Part shown: one piece after another, positions 36,368 to 45,015 of the stretch
Layout: each line of letters begins with the position of its first letter
How positions within the stretch are numbered: the stretch's first letter is position 1
Assembly (NCBI RefSeq): GCF_900110835.1
Contig: NZ_FOJG01000002.1
Coordinates: forward strand, 1,144,979 to 1,208,978
Source of the DNA: Chitinophaga arvensicola
Lineage (GTDB): Bacteria > Bacteroidota > Bacteroidia > Chitinophagales > Chitinophagaceae
Direction: 5' to 3'
Length of the DNA stretch: 64,000 nucleotides
Made by a program: the position numbers and the translations under genes
Notes under the pieces: generated by a model
What the model was told of the DNA's origin: nothing
The model's database searches: none
The model's input: only the letters and a program-made list of their open reading frames with translations

Positions 36368-37995
36368 TGAAGATGAAATCAACACTATTAATCGCTATTA
36401 CAGTTGGCTGTGCTGCCAGTACCTTCGCACAAACGTTACCGGCTGCACGTCATTCTTTCGTAGTAGTGGCGCATCGTGGCAATCATGTAAGCGTACCTGA
36501 AAATACGGTAGCCGCTATAGAAGCCACCATCCGCTGCGGAGCTGATTATGCAGAACTGGATCTCCGCACTACAAAGGACGGACAACTGGTGCTGATGCAC
36601 AACGCCACGGTAGATAAAATGACAGATGGCAAAGGCAATGTATCAGACCTCACCCTTGCGGATATCAAAAAGCTGAAAGTAAAAAGCAGCGATGGAAAAA
36701 CTTATCGCGTACCCACCTTTGCAGAAGCATTACAGGCCTGTAAAGGGAAACTGAATATCTACCTCGACTTCAAAGCCGCTGATGTTCCCGAAACCTGGAA
36801 ACAACTGAAAGCCGCCGGCATGGAGAAACAGGTAGTGGTATACCTCAACGAAAAAGAGCAATACAAAGCCTGGAGGAAAACAGCACCGGATATGCCACTG
36901 ATGACAAGTTTACCGGAAGAAGTGACCAACCCGGAACAACTGGAGTTCTTCCTGAAGAATGTACGTGTAGCCGTGCTAGATAATATCAGCGATCCGGCGA
37001 TGCTGGCGGTGACAAAGAAATACAACACGGCCGTATGGCTGGATGTACAGACGCCGACGGAAGGTCCGGGCGACTGGCAGGCAGCGATGAACAAGGGTGT
37101 TCAGGGCGTGCAGACCGATCATCCGGAAGCACTGATCCGTTATCTCGACAGCAGCAAGCTGCGTAATGGCCTTCCTGCCGGAGTAGCGGTAGCGGCACCT
37201 CTGGCTATCCCTGTATCCTCCTACCGCACCCTGCGCAATGTATCTTACGGTAATGCCGGCGATGACAATACGCTTGACGCGTACATGCCGGATAACCATA
37301 ACGGACAAACGAAGATCATTGTATACATGCATGGCGGCGGCTGGACCGGCGGCGATAAAAAAGAACTGCCCAAAGAACTGATCGATGAACTGGTAGGCAA
37401 ACTGCACTACGGCGTGGTATCGATGAACTACCGCCTGATCCGTGATGGAAAAGACCGCTACCCCGCACAGCTGGAAGATGTGCGCAAGGTGCTGGCCTTT
37501 ATCTCTTCCAAAGCAAAAAAGCTCCAGTTCGATGGCAGTCAGTTTGCCCTCATGGGTGGCAGCGCCGGCGGGTATCTTGCTATGCAGTATGCCTATGCAA
37601 TGGATAGTCTGAAGCAGATCAAAACAGTAGTAGACCTCTGGGGACCTACTGATTTTACCGACAAAAAAGTAAGACAGGAAAATAAAGATGCGGATGACAA
37701 AGTAACACGTCTGCTGGGAGAACCTGATCCTGCTGCTAAAATAGCCGCAGATGCCAGTCCGTATTACCGGTTAACCAAAGCAACCGGCGTACCTACAATA
37801 TTATTTCATGGTGGTGAAGATCCGCTGGTGCATGTAAGTCAGGCAGTGAAGCTGCACGACAAGCTGTTGGCGCTGGGTGTGCCTACACAACTGGAATTGT
37901 ATCCCCATGAGAAACACGGCGTAGGCGGCATGGCCGCGATGGATGCGATGGTGAAGATGGTGAGGTGGCTGAAGCAGTATTATCCTGCGGAGTAA
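36367..37995 (+). CDS. Fusion of glycerophosphodiester phosphodiesterase and alpha/beta-hydrolase esterase
   Basis: Two enzymes in one exported chain (542 aa, signal ending STFAQ). Residues of about 30-262 are a GDPD domain: VVAHRGNHVSVPENTVAAIE, YAELDLRTTKDGQLVLMHN and YLDFK give the metal/catalytic Arg, Glu, Asp and His. Residues of about 270-542 are a carboxylesterase domain with the oxyanion motif HGGGW, the nucleophile GGSAGG, the acid in HGGEDPLV and the histidine in HEKHGV. The start codon overlaps the previous stop (ATGA), so the two genes are translationally coupled. It could cleave glycerophosphodiesters and the attached acyl or acetyl esters. A terminator follows. Confidence 0.92.
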   Translation: MKMKSTLLIAITVGCAASTFAQTLPAARHSFVVVAHRGNHVSVPENTVAAIEATIRCGADYAELDLRTTKDGQLVLMHNATVDKMTDGKGNVSDLTLADIKKLKVKSSDGKTYRVPTFAEALQACKGKLNIYLDFKAADVPETWKQLKAAGMEKQVVVYLNEKEQYKAWRKTAPDMPLMTSLPEEVTNPEQLEFFLKNVRVAVLDNISDPAMLAVTKKYNTAVWLDVQTPTEGPGDWQAAMNKGVQGVQTDHPEALIRYLDSSKLRNGLPAGVAVAAPLAIPVSSYRTLRNVSYGNAGDDNTLDAYMPDNHNGQTKIIVYMHGGGWTGGDKKELPKELIDELVGKLHYGVVSMNYRLIRDGKDRYPAQLEDVRKVLAFISSKAKKLQFDGSQFALMGGSAGGYLAMQYAYAMDSLKQIKTVVDLWGPTDFTDKKVRQENKDADDKVTRLLGEPDPAAKIAADASPYYRLTKATGVPTILFHGGEDPLVHVSQAVKLHDKLLALGVPTQLELYPHEKHGVGGMAAMDAMVKMVRWLKQYYPAE

Positions 37996-38036
37996 GGAAC
38001 ATGATGCCGTAGTAAAAGTACACTCACTGCCACATT

Positions 38037-38079
38037 AAAAAAGGATCATGCCTGTTGTAAACAGGCGTGATCCTTTTTT
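38037..38079. terminator. Bidirectional rho-independent terminator
   Basis: A 12-base-pair stem (38043-38054 with 38062-38073, one G-U pair; arms GGATCATGCCTG and CAGGCGTGATCC) is flanked by six A on the left and six T on the right. It lies between the convergent ends of the phosphodiesterase fusion and the repeat lipoprotein, and should stop transcription from both sides. Confidence 0.88.
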
Positions 38080-38111
38080 AATTAATAGCCGGCCGCATCA
38101 TTTATTCCTGA

Positions 38112-38825
38112 CTATTTCCACTCATCCAAATCAACATCATACTTCATACTTCGTACTGAATTACTCAGCATATCTAAAAAATCGCTATTGCCAGGCGGCA
38201 TTCTTTCCTTCAACGAAATAACTTCATCCGCTACTTTCTCAGGATCCACGATCATCGCTTTCATGGCAAACATTTCTGACAAAGCCATTTGATCAGATAA
38301 ATGAGTTCCGATATACTGCCATATATTATTCACCATTTCCTGAAAGGACGAATCTCTTTTCTGACGATCCCCCATCTTTATCGCAGCAATGGCTTTGAAA
38401 AAGCTCAGGTAATTTTGCTTCAGATAGGTCTTGCCGAATTCCCCCGCATTTAACGAGTCAATAAATCTATAACCACGATCCGCATCTTTAGCAAGGACAA
38501 AGACACTTATCCGTAAATTGACCATCCGTACCCTGTAATCCCTGCAATCATTCAGATGACCATCAAGAAGAACCCCGGCAGTATCTAAATCATGTGCATT
38601 TTTTTCCATGTGGTACCTGTTTACATGATCATTGGCCGCAGTGTATATTTTATCGCAATCAGCAGATGTTAAATTATGTGGATTGTCTTCCTTGTGATTA
38701 TTATTGACAAGATCATTGGCCGCAGTGTATACTTTATCACCATCGGAAGACGTTTTTCCTGGCTGGCATCCCCAAAAAGCGCAACTAATAAAGCCCACCA
38801 ATAAATAATTAAACGATAATTTCAT
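38112..38825 (-). CDS. Hypothetical lipoprotein with a tandem 28-residue repeat
   Basis: 237-residue lipoprotein (signal MKLSFNYLLVGFISCAFWGC, lipobox FWGC). Near the N terminus a 28-residue unit occurs twice in tandem, residues 29-56 and 57-84, sharing DK-YTAAND-VN and H-E-N-H-L. The rest is helical (YLSFFKAIAAIKMGDRQ) and unrecognised. No function is assigned. It is transcribed towards the terminator that it shares with the Sus-type operon and has no close partner gene. Confidence 0.72.
   Translation of the reverse strand: MKLSFNYLLVGFISCAFWGCQPGKTSSDGDKVYTAANDLVNNNHKEDNPHNLTSADCDKIYTAANDHVNRYHMEKNAHDLDTAGVLLDGHLNDCRDYRVRMVNLRISVFVLAKDADRGYRFIDSLNAGEFGKTYLKQNYLSFFKAIAAIKMGDRQKRDSSFQEMVNNIWQYIGTHLSDQMALSEMFAMKAMIVDPEKVADEVISLKERMPPGNSDFLDMLSNSVRSMKYDVDLDEWK
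38574..38741 (-). repeat. 84-bp tandem duplication inside a lipoprotein gene
   Basis: Two head-to-tail units of 84 bases encode the 28-residue repeat. A core run beginning GATCATTGGCCGCAGTGTAT on the plus strand occurs at 38627 and again at 38711, exactly 84 bases apart. The flanks have diverged, so this is not a brand-new duplication, but the core has stayed nearly identical. Confidence 0.8.
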
Positions 38826-38920
38826 AATGCTACAACTTTTTTGATCCCCTTAATTCATGGTATAGTTCCTGAATATAATAAATCTACTTTAATGATGACG
38901 GCATATAATATATCCCGGTA

Positions 38921-39364
38921 TCACTCCGTCACCCCTTGTGCTTTGGCCTGTTTCAGCCATATACTGGCTACGGTAATATTTTTTGCAATACCAATGCCAT
39001 GATAATAACATCTTCCTACTTCATAGATCGCCTGTTTATCCCCTGCGATCGCGGCATTTAAATAACAGGCAAAAGCCTCTTTGAAGTTGCGTTTTATACC
39101 AGCTCCTTTTTCATAGCAGATGGCAAGGTCGAACCAGGCGTCGGGATAGTTGCTTTCAGCGGCTTCCAGTAAAAACTGTACTGCCATAGACAGGTCCTGT
39201 TTTACCAGGTTGCCATGCAGATACCAGCTGCCAATGGCATACAGGGCTTCCCCGTTTCCCTGTTTTGCTGCTTTTTCGAGTAGTTCCAGTGCCAGCTTCA
39301 GATCCGGTGTGTCCTGCTGCATTTCTTTGAGCGCCTTGCGGAGCGACGTACTTCCTTTTGCCAT
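38921..39364 (-). CDS. Sel1-like repeat (SLR) protein
   Basis: 147-residue cytoplasmic protein built of Sel1-like repeats: ALELLEKAAKQGNGEALYAIG, YPDAWFDLAICYEKGAGIKRN and KQAIYEVGRCYYHGIGIAKN. These form helical hairpins that bind other proteins. It starts 8 bases after the stop of the HxlR regulator gene and is probably in the same transcript. The partner is unknown. Confidence 0.85.
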   Translation of the reverse strand: MAKGSTSLRKALKEMQQDTPDLKLALELLEKAAKQGNGEALYAIGSWYLHGNLVKQDLSMAVQFLLEAAESNYPDAWFDLAICYEKGAGIKRNFKEAFACYLNAAIAGDKQAIYEVGRCYYHGIGIAKNITVASIWLKQAKAQGVTE

Positions 39365-39372
39365 ATGAGCGA

Positions 39373-39774
39373 TTATTTAAACCCGGGAAAACTTTTCAGG
39401 TTCCGGGCAAATACTTTTGAATTTTCCTTGCTGTCTGATACTGCCCATACCGCCATGGCATACAGTACTGGTTTCAGTGCCAGTCCGGCTTTGGTGAGGT
39501 GATACGTTACATGCGGCGGAATAACGGGCCTGGCTACACGCATCACCAGGCCATCTGCTTCCAGTTGTTTTAAGTGTTGGATCAACATCTTTTCCGTAAT
39601 AGCCGGAATAGCTTTTCTCAGATCGCTGTACCGCTTGCTGCCCGACAGTAAATGAAAGAGAATAATTGGTTTCCAGTAGCCGCCTATCTTTTCCATTACA
39701 TAGGTAACGGGACATTCATTGAATGCAGATTGCTTATTGGCCTGTATAGTAGAGGTTTCTTTTATTTTGGTCAT
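39373..39774 (-). CDS. HxlR family transcriptional regulator
   Basis: 133-residue winged-helix regulator of the HxlR type: NECPVTYVMEKIGGYWKPIILFHL, then LRKAIPAITEKMLIQHLKQLEADGLV and the wing VARPVIPPHVTYHLTKAG. I use ATG 39774 rather than the in-frame GTG at 39783. It is divergent from an NmrA-like oxidoreductase gene with 80 bases between; HxlR regulators often repress such neighbours in response to electrophiles or quinones, which is the likely case here. Confidence 0.9.
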   Translation of the reverse strand: MTKIKETSTIQANKQSAFNECPVTYVMEKIGGYWKPIILFHLLSGSKRYSDLRKAIPAITEKMLIQHLKQLEADGLVMRVARPVIPPHVTYHLTKAGLALKPVLYAMAVWAVSDSKENSKVFARNLKSFPGFK

Positions 39775-39797
39775 GATACACACTTCAGGGTAAGTAC

Positions 39798-39830
39798 TTG
39801 TACAAAAGTAAGTACAAATCTACTTTTGTG
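39798..39830 (+). promoter_or_regulatory. Promoter of the NmrA-like gene with overlapping inverted repeat
   Basis: TTG (39798-39800), 20 bases, then TACTTTTG (39821-39828) is an exact TTG-N20-TAnnTTTG promoter, 27 bases before the ATG at 39855. The -7 region is one arm of an inverted repeat: TACAAAAGTA at 39801-39810 against TACTTTTGTG at 39821-39830, with a 10-base gap. The left arm contains TACTTTTG on the minus strand, facing the HxlR gene. This is a plausible HxlR operator covering both divergent promoters. Confidence 0.6.
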
Positions 39831-39854
39831 AAAGCAATTTAAAACACACAAATT

Positions 39855-40754
39855 ATGAAAATTACGCTTACAGGATCCTTAGGAAATATCAGCCGGCCGC
39901 TCGCGCAGCAATTAATTGCCCATGGCCATACCGTTACCGTTATCAGTCGCAGTGCGGAGAAGGCTGCTGCTATTGAGGCACTGCATGCCATCCCTGCTAT
40001 CGGGGATGTGGAAGACCCTGCCTTTCTGCTCCGGGCTTTTGCGCAGGCGGATGCCGTGTATCTGATGATCCCGCCCAATTTCCAGGCGGCAGATATCAAA
40101 CAATATATGAAAAACGTGGGAGATGGTTATGTGCAGGCGATTAAACAGGCGGGTGTAAAGCGGGTGGTGAACCTGAGCAGCATCGGGGCGCATTTACCGG
40201 ATGGCCCCGGACCGGCGGGCGCCAATCATTATGTAGAATCGCGGTTGAACGAACTAACGGATACGCATGTACTACATTTGCGGCCGGGCATGTTCTATAC
40301 CAACTTCTTCGGCAGTATACCGATGATCAGACACCAGCACATCATCGGTAACAACTTTGATGCGCAGGTACCGATGGTATTGAGTCATCCGGCAGACATT
40401 GCCACTACTGCTGCCAACACACTGGAAGATGCAGCCTTCACGGGCAAGCATATACGCTATATTGCCAGCGATGAAAAAACCGGTGGGGAAATTGCCACCA
40501 TACTTGGCAAAGCCATTGATCAACAGGAGCTGGCCTGGGTAGGATTTTCGGACGAAGAATTATTGCAGGGCATGATGCAGGGGGGATTTACCGAAGAAAT
40601 GGCGAGGGTATATGTCATAGAAATAGGCATCGCTTTACGGGAAGGAACTTTATTCGACAACTACCGCAAACATGCAGCAGCGGCTGGCGGACAAATCTCT
40701 TTCCGGACATTTGCGGATGAATTTGCCGCTGTCTACAAGCATAGCTTTGCATAA
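39855..40754 (+). CDS. NmrA-like NAD(P)-binding oxidoreductase
   Basis: 299-residue atypical short-chain dehydrogenase of the NmrA group. The dinucleotide-binding start is MKITLTGSLGNISRPLAQQLI, followed by VISRSAEKAAAIEA (phosphate-binding Arg/Ser) and RVVNLSSIGAHL; there is no YxxxK catalytic pair, as is usual for NmrA proteins. It may act as an NADPH-dependent quinone reductase or a redox sensor. It is divergent from the HxlR regulator, and a stem-loop lies about 10 bases downstream. Confidence 0.86.
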   Translation: MKITLTGSLGNISRPLAQQLIAHGHTVTVISRSAEKAAAIEALHAIPAIGDVEDPAFLLRAFAQADAVYLMIPPNFQAADIKQYMKNVGDGYVQAIKQAGVKRVVNLSSIGAHLPDGPGPAGANHYVESRLNELTDTHVLHLRPGMFYTNFFGSIPMIRHQHIIGNNFDAQVPMVLSHPADIATTAANTLEDAAFTGKHIRYIASDEKTGGEIATILGKAIDQQELAWVGFSDEELLQGMMQGGFTEEMARVYVIEIGIALREGTLFDNYRKHAAAAGGQISFRTFADEFAAVYKHSFA

Positions 40755-40763
40755 GGTCAGGAT

Positions 40764-40795
40764 CACTACAGGCGCACAAGTGTGTGCCTGTAGTG
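40764..40795. terminator. Stem-loop between convergent genes, possible terminator
   Basis: A 14-base-pair stem (CACTACAGGCGCAC at 40764-40777 with 40782-40795, one G-U pair) and a 4-base loop lie 9 bases after the NmrA-like gene and before the convergent HAD phosphatase. No T-run follows on either strand, so it is either a weak terminator or a transcript-end stabiliser. Confidence 0.5.
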
Positions 40796-40848
40796 GATTC
40801 CGGAAACGGAAAGTATGTACCCGGTATATATCTCCCGGTAAAATTATT

Positions 40849-41667
40849 TTAATAGTGTGCTTCTGCCAGTGCCGTTTCACCGATCACCTTCACAAATAAG
40901 TCTTCGTTCAGCAAGTCTTTTACTGATTTAATGATGAAGTCGGGAGAGTAACCAAAATGCGCCAGGTCACTTTCATGTGTCACACCAGATAAAGTGAGTA
41001 CCGTGGTGAAACCCATAGAACCTGCGCCCAGTATATCTGTACCCATGGTATCGCCGATCATCACCGTTTCGTCGGTAGTCAGTTGCAGTGCTTTTCTGGC
41101 CATACGCATCATCACCGGACTGGGTTTACCAACGCTGAAAGCCTTGATACCACTAGCACATTCCAGCATCGCCACTAATGCGCCGCAGCCGGCCCTGTAT
41201 TTTCCATCTCCCATAGGGCAGTTGGGATCCAGGTTGGTAGCAATGAGTTTGGCGCCTTTCATGACCATGTTGAGCGCCTTGTCCACCGATTCCAGCATGA
41301 TGGTTCTTCCTTCTCCTATAATGACATAATCGGGTTGATCATCCACGATAGAGTAACCGGCGTTGTAAAGCTCCGTCAGCAGGCCCCCTTCACAGATTAC
41401 ATAAGCCGTACCATTTTCTTTTTTAGAAGCCAGGTACCTGGCAGTTGCCATTGCGCAGGTAAAGATGTCTGTATCATTTACCTTGAAGCCCATCTTATTC
41501 AGCTTATAACACACATCCCTGCTGGTTCTTTGGCTATTGTTCGTCAAAAACAGAAAAGGCAGGCCTTTCTCCCTCAGGCCATTAATAAATTCTACCGCGC
41601 CGGGAATGGGTTCACTGCCTTTGTAGATTACGCCATCCATGTCGATTAAAAATCCCTTTTTTTTCAT
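40849..41667 (-). CDS. HAD-superfamily phosphatase, subclass IIA (NagD-like)
   Basis: 272-residue cytoplasmic phosphatase. Motif I is DMDGVIYKG (Asp9, Asp11), motif II is LTNNS, motif III is the lysine in VGKPSP, and motif IV is GDTMGTDI. A type IIA cap occupies about 80-185. NagD-like enzymes hydrolyse nucleotide monophosphates, glycerol phosphate or sugar phosphates. It has no close partner on its strand, with 179 bases before the next gene upstream. The substrate is uncertain. Confidence 0.9.
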   Translation of the reverse strand: MKKKGFLIDMDGVIYKGSEPIPGAVEFINGLREKGLPFLFLTNNSQRTSRDVCYKLNKMGFKVNDTDIFTCAMATARYLASKKENGTAYVICEGGLLTELYNAGYSIVDDQPDYVIIGEGRTIMLESVDKALNMVMKGAKLIATNLDPNCPMGDGKYRAGCGALVAMLECASGIKAFSVGKPSPVMMRMARKALQLTTDETVMIGDTMGTDILGAGSMGFTTVLTLSGVTHESDLAHFGYSPDFIIKSVKDLLNEDLFVKVIGETALAEAHY

Positions 41668-41846
41668 AGCAATCAGGTGTTGGTTATTAAACTAGTTATT
41701 CAATCAATAAGCTTCATGGAATGAATAAAGGCAGGATGCAGCAGTAGCGCCGCAGTGAAGTATCCGTGGAGTTGGATATCTTGCTTAAAGATAATAAAAA
41801 AAATTAAAAACTTATATTTTGTAAGAAGAAAAGATAAAAGAGGGAC

Positions 41847-42635
41847 TTATTGTATAAAAGCAGTGAGCGTTGTGTTGAATAGCTCAGGTTGTTCCATATT
41901 CGGCATATGCGAAGCAGCTTTAATCACGACCAGTTGTGCATCTTTTATCTGCTGCTGCATACCTTTGGCCACCTGCACCGGGGTAAATTCATCTTCCTCT
42001 CCTACTATTATCAGTACGGGGCAGGCAATGTGAGATAGCATCGCGGTATGATCCCTTCTTTCCGCCCGGCCTCTCTGTACCAACGAGGCGCCCAAAGGCG
42101 GCGTGGTTTCCATCATTTCCCGCAGGTGCGCGACTACTGCCGGCTGCTCTGCCAGTGTATCTTTTGCTAAAAAACGCGGCAGCGTTTCATCCGTATAAGC
42201 TTTCATTCCTTTTTCGATCAGGGCGCGCGACAACTGCAATCGCTGCACATAACTCTGCGCAGTTTCTGCCGCCGCATCTGTATCTGCCAATACCATCCCT
42301 TCAAATAAATGCGGCGCCAGCCGATACAGTTCAAACAGGATTTGTCCGCCCATAGATAAGCCGATGAATACGGCCTTCTTTATCTCCAACGCTTCCAGCA
42401 GATGAATGATATCCAGCGCCAGTTCATCCAGCAAAGTGATGCCGGAAGGCTGTTCCGTTTCGCCGTATCCCCGCAGATCCGGTATAATCAGGCGATGGCT
42501 CTTCTCAAATGCCGCCACCTGCTGCGACCACATACTGCGGTTAAAAGGCTGCCCGTGAATAAACACCAGCACAGCGCCCGCTCCTGCGTCTTCATACACC
42601 AGTTGAATACCTCTTACTTTTATATTCTTTCTCAT
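41847..42635 (-). CDS. Alpha/beta hydrolase
   Basis: 262-residue cytoplasmic hydrolase. The oxyanion region is FIHGQPFNRSMW, the nucleophile elbow is GLSMGG, the acid lies in IVGEEDEFTPV and the histidine in AASHMPNMEQP. The sequence resembles 3-oxoadipate enol-lactonase-type and haloperoxidase-like hydrolases, but the substrate is open. It is divergent from a TetR regulator with 57 bases between the starts, so it is probably a target of that repressor. Confidence 0.87.
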   Translation of the reverse strand: MRKNIKVRGIQLVYEDAGAGAVLVFIHGQPFNRSMWSQQVAAFEKSHRLIIPDLRGYGETEQPSGITLLDELALDIIHLLEALEIKKAVFIGLSMGGQILFELYRLAPHLFEGMVLADTDAAAETAQSYVQRLQLSRALIEKGMKAYTDETLPRFLAKDTLAEQPAVVAHLREMMETTPPLGASLVQRGRAERRDHTAMLSHIACPVLIIVGEEDEFTPVQVAKGMQQQIKDAQLVVIKAASHMPNMEQPELFNTTLTAFIQ

Positions 42636-42692
42636 TATGATACTTTTGTCTCACGAAAATACTACCTTTATCCAGAAAATAAAAATCCAGGC

Positions 42693-43286
42693 ATGGGCAA
42701 ATTATCATTAGACAACGGCAGGATTGAACAGAAACTAAAAACACGCGAGCGACTGGTAGCCATGGCCAACACCCTTTTATTGCAGGGAAGCGACATCAGC
42801 GTAGAAAGTGTGGCAAAGGAAGCAGGTATTTCAAAAGCCACTGCCTACCGGTATTTTACCGGCACCGATGCGTTGAAGAGAGAAGCAGCCTTGCAACTGA
42901 AAGCGAAAACAAGCGACGATCTGTTTGCGGATATCTCCGACACAGACCTGCCGGCAAGAATCAACCGGCTGATCGATTATCATTTCAAACTGTTTACAAA
43001 AAATGAAACGGAATTCCGCTTATTCCTCAGCTCTGTGATCGGGGAATCCATTCATCCGAAAAGCGGCTATTCCCGTGCAGGCCGACGTATTGTACTGATA
43101 GAGGAGGCACTTAAACCGTTAAAGGAAACGCTGGATACAGCTACATTTCAGCACATGGTACAAGCGCTGAGTGTATTTTTTGGGATTGAATCTATTACGG
43201 TACTGAAAGATCTGTGTAAACTGAATAATGACGCGGTACTAAAAACCTGGCGCTGGTCGGTACACCGGATTGTATTCGGACACTAG
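42693..43286 (+). CDS. TetR family transcriptional regulator
   Basis: 197-residue regulator. The helix-turn-helix is at about 18-60 (ERLVAMANTLLLQGSDISVESVAKEAG, ISKATAYRYFTG). The C-terminal part is a helical ligand-binding domain. The frame stays open back to 42402, but that part overlaps the divergent hydrolase, so ATG 42693 is taken. It is divergent from the alpha/beta hydrolase and convergent with (overlapping by 4 bases) an MFS drug-efflux pump; either or both may be its targets. A TACTTTTG box at 42641-42648 lacks a TTG at the proper distance. Confidence 0.88.
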   Translation: MGKLSLDNGRIEQKLKTRERLVAMANTLLLQGSDISVESVAKEAGISKATAYRYFTGTDALKREAALQLKAKTSDDLFADISDTDLPARINRLIDYHFKLFTKNETEFRLFLSSVIGESIHPKSGYSRAGRRIVLIEEALKPLKETLDTATFQHMVQALSVFFGIESITVLKDLCKLNNDAVLKTWRWSVHRIVFGH

Positions 43287-44821
43287 GCCGGACGAGGGGG
43301 ATTCCGGATCAGCAAAAAAGCCATCAATCCTCCTATAAATCCCAGTCCTGCACACAAACGCAGGATGTTGCCATAGGCGGTGATAAACCCATCCCGGTAT
43401 ACTTTGCGGATTACGGCCTGTTGCGCCGGCGCTATATCTGCCGGAACAACGGCATCTCCCAGGTTGACTGTTTGCGCCACCACCGTTTCTTTTTGTATAG
43501 GCGTGAGCGGTAGTGCGGCTATTTCCCGCTGCACCGCACCTGCAAAAAATAATACTGCCAATGCACCAAAAATCGCGTTGGCGAAAACACCCGCAATACG
43601 GGTAATGGCATTATTGACACCGGAGGCAGTGCCCGACAAATGATCGCTCACCGATCCCATGACCGTAGCGGTTAACGGCGCCACCGTAATAGACATGCCC
43701 AGTCCAAGTCCGACGATGCCCGGAAAAAAAGTGGTCCAGTAGTCGCCTGCTCCGCGCGTCTCCTTCACCAGTGACAACAGGAATAAACCCACTCCCGCCA
43801 CGCAGGGACCCACGACCAGGAATAAACGGGGCCCATATTTATCGGCCAGACTTCCTGCGCCTCTTGCGATACTGATCATCAATACGGTAAAAGGCAAAAA
43901 GGTGAGGCCAGATTGAAACTGGCTGTAGCCCTGCATCTGCACCATGTTCAGCGACAGGAACAACATGCCTGCACCAAGACCGGCATACAGAAAGAAAGTC
44001 AGCAGGTTGGTCCCGCTGAAAGTTAAGTTGCGGAACAGTTTTACCGGTAACATCGGATGAGGACTCTTTTGTTCTACGCTTATAAATACCAGCAACAGCA
44101 CAACGCCGCCTACCACGCTGCCCCATACCTGCCAGTGACGGAAACCCAGCGAAGGCATGCGGAGAAACCCAAAAGTGAGTGCTGCCAGTCCGGCGGCAAT
44201 CAACAATGCGCCAGGGTAGTCAATGCGTTTATCCCCTTCTGTATCGCTGGTTTCACGCACTTTTAGCGCCAGCAGTATCAGTGCCACCACGCCAATAGGA
44301 ACATTGATAAAAAAGATATAGCGCCACAACCCGGCGTCTGCCAGGGCGCCGCCCAGTACGGGGCCGCCCATGGTGACCAGTGTCGTTACCGACGACCAGG
44401 TGCCGATCGCTTTTCCTCTTTCATTTTCGTTGATGGAAGAGGTGATCAGGGAAAGACTGCCGGGAATCATCAGTGCGCCCCCTACCCCTTGTATCATCCG
44501 AAAAATGATCAGCCAGGTAGCATTACCGGCAAACCCGCATAGTGCAGAGCCGAGGATAAAAATAAAGATGCCGGTCATAAATATTTTTTTGCGGCCCAGG
44601 CGATCGCCCAGTGTACCGCCAATCAGTATCAGGGAAGCCAGCATCAGCATATATGCATTGAGTACCCAGAACAGGTCCGCTGCAGACGCATGCAGGTTTT
44701 TCTGTAAAGAAGGCAATACCACATTCAATGCAGTACCATCAATAAAAGCCATGGCAGAAGCAAGGATGGTAGTTACCATTACCCATTTGCCTTCCGCACT
44801 CCGGAGTGGAACGGTTGTCAT
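43283..44821 (-). CDS. MFS drug efflux transporter, DHA2 (EmrB/QacA) family
   Basis: 512-residue inner-membrane antiporter with about 14 membrane segments. Typical features are ILASAMAFIDGTALNVVLPSLQ in segment 1 (Asp in the FIDGT motif), GGTLGDRLGRKKIF in the first loop and FRMIQGVGGALMIPGSLSLI. The family exports lipophilic drugs or dyes in exchange for protons. There is no EmrA-type adaptor nearby. Its 3' end overlaps the convergent TetR gene, which suggests local control. The cargo is unknown. Confidence 0.92.
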   Translation of the reverse strand: MTTVPLRSAEGKWVMVTTILASAMAFIDGTALNVVLPSLQKNLHASAADLFWVLNAYMLMLASLILIGGTLGDRLGRKKIFMTGIFIFILGSALCGFAGNATWLIIFRMIQGVGGALMIPGSLSLITSSINENERGKAIGTWSSVTTLVTMGGPVLGGALADAGLWRYIFFINVPIGVVALILLALKVRETSDTEGDKRIDYPGALLIAAGLAALTFGFLRMPSLGFRHWQVWGSVVGGVVLLLVFISVEQKSPHPMLPVKLFRNLTFSGTNLLTFFLYAGLGAGMLFLSLNMVQMQGYSQFQSGLTFLPFTVLMISIARGAGSLADKYGPRLFLVVGPCVAGVGLFLLSLVKETRGAGDYWTTFFPGIVGLGLGMSITVAPLTATVMGSVSDHLSGTASGVNNAITRIAGVFANAIFGALAVLFFAGAVQREIAALPLTPIQKETVVAQTVNLGDAVVPADIAPAQQAVIRKVYRDGFITAYGNILRLCAGLGFIGGLMAFLLIRNPPRPA

Positions 44822-44877
44822 AATGCAATGATTAACGTAGAATTGTTTAAAATGTTCCCGACAATGTATTTTATGAA

Positions 44878-44893
44878 TGTTCGATATTGAACA
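44878..44893. repeat. Short inverted repeat upstream of the ABC permease gene
   Basis: TGTTC at 44878-44882 and GAACA at 44889-44893 flank GATATT. It lies in the 194-base gap between the divergent MFS gene and the ABC permease. It could be an operator, but the arms are only 5 bases and no regulator is encoded next to it. Confidence 0.3.
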
Positions 44894-45015
44894 CCGGATT
44901 ACCGCAAGCGGACAAATTAAACTGCCACCAAAAACATAACGCCGTCAATATCAGGTCGCATTATGATTGGCATATTTTTCATACCTCGACGGTAGTCATT
45001 CTAATCATTCCGGTT

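Noticed and set aside
42641..42648. TACTTTTG upstream of the TetR gene
   Set aside because: No TTG lies at the needed distance upstream, so a promoter here is not supported.
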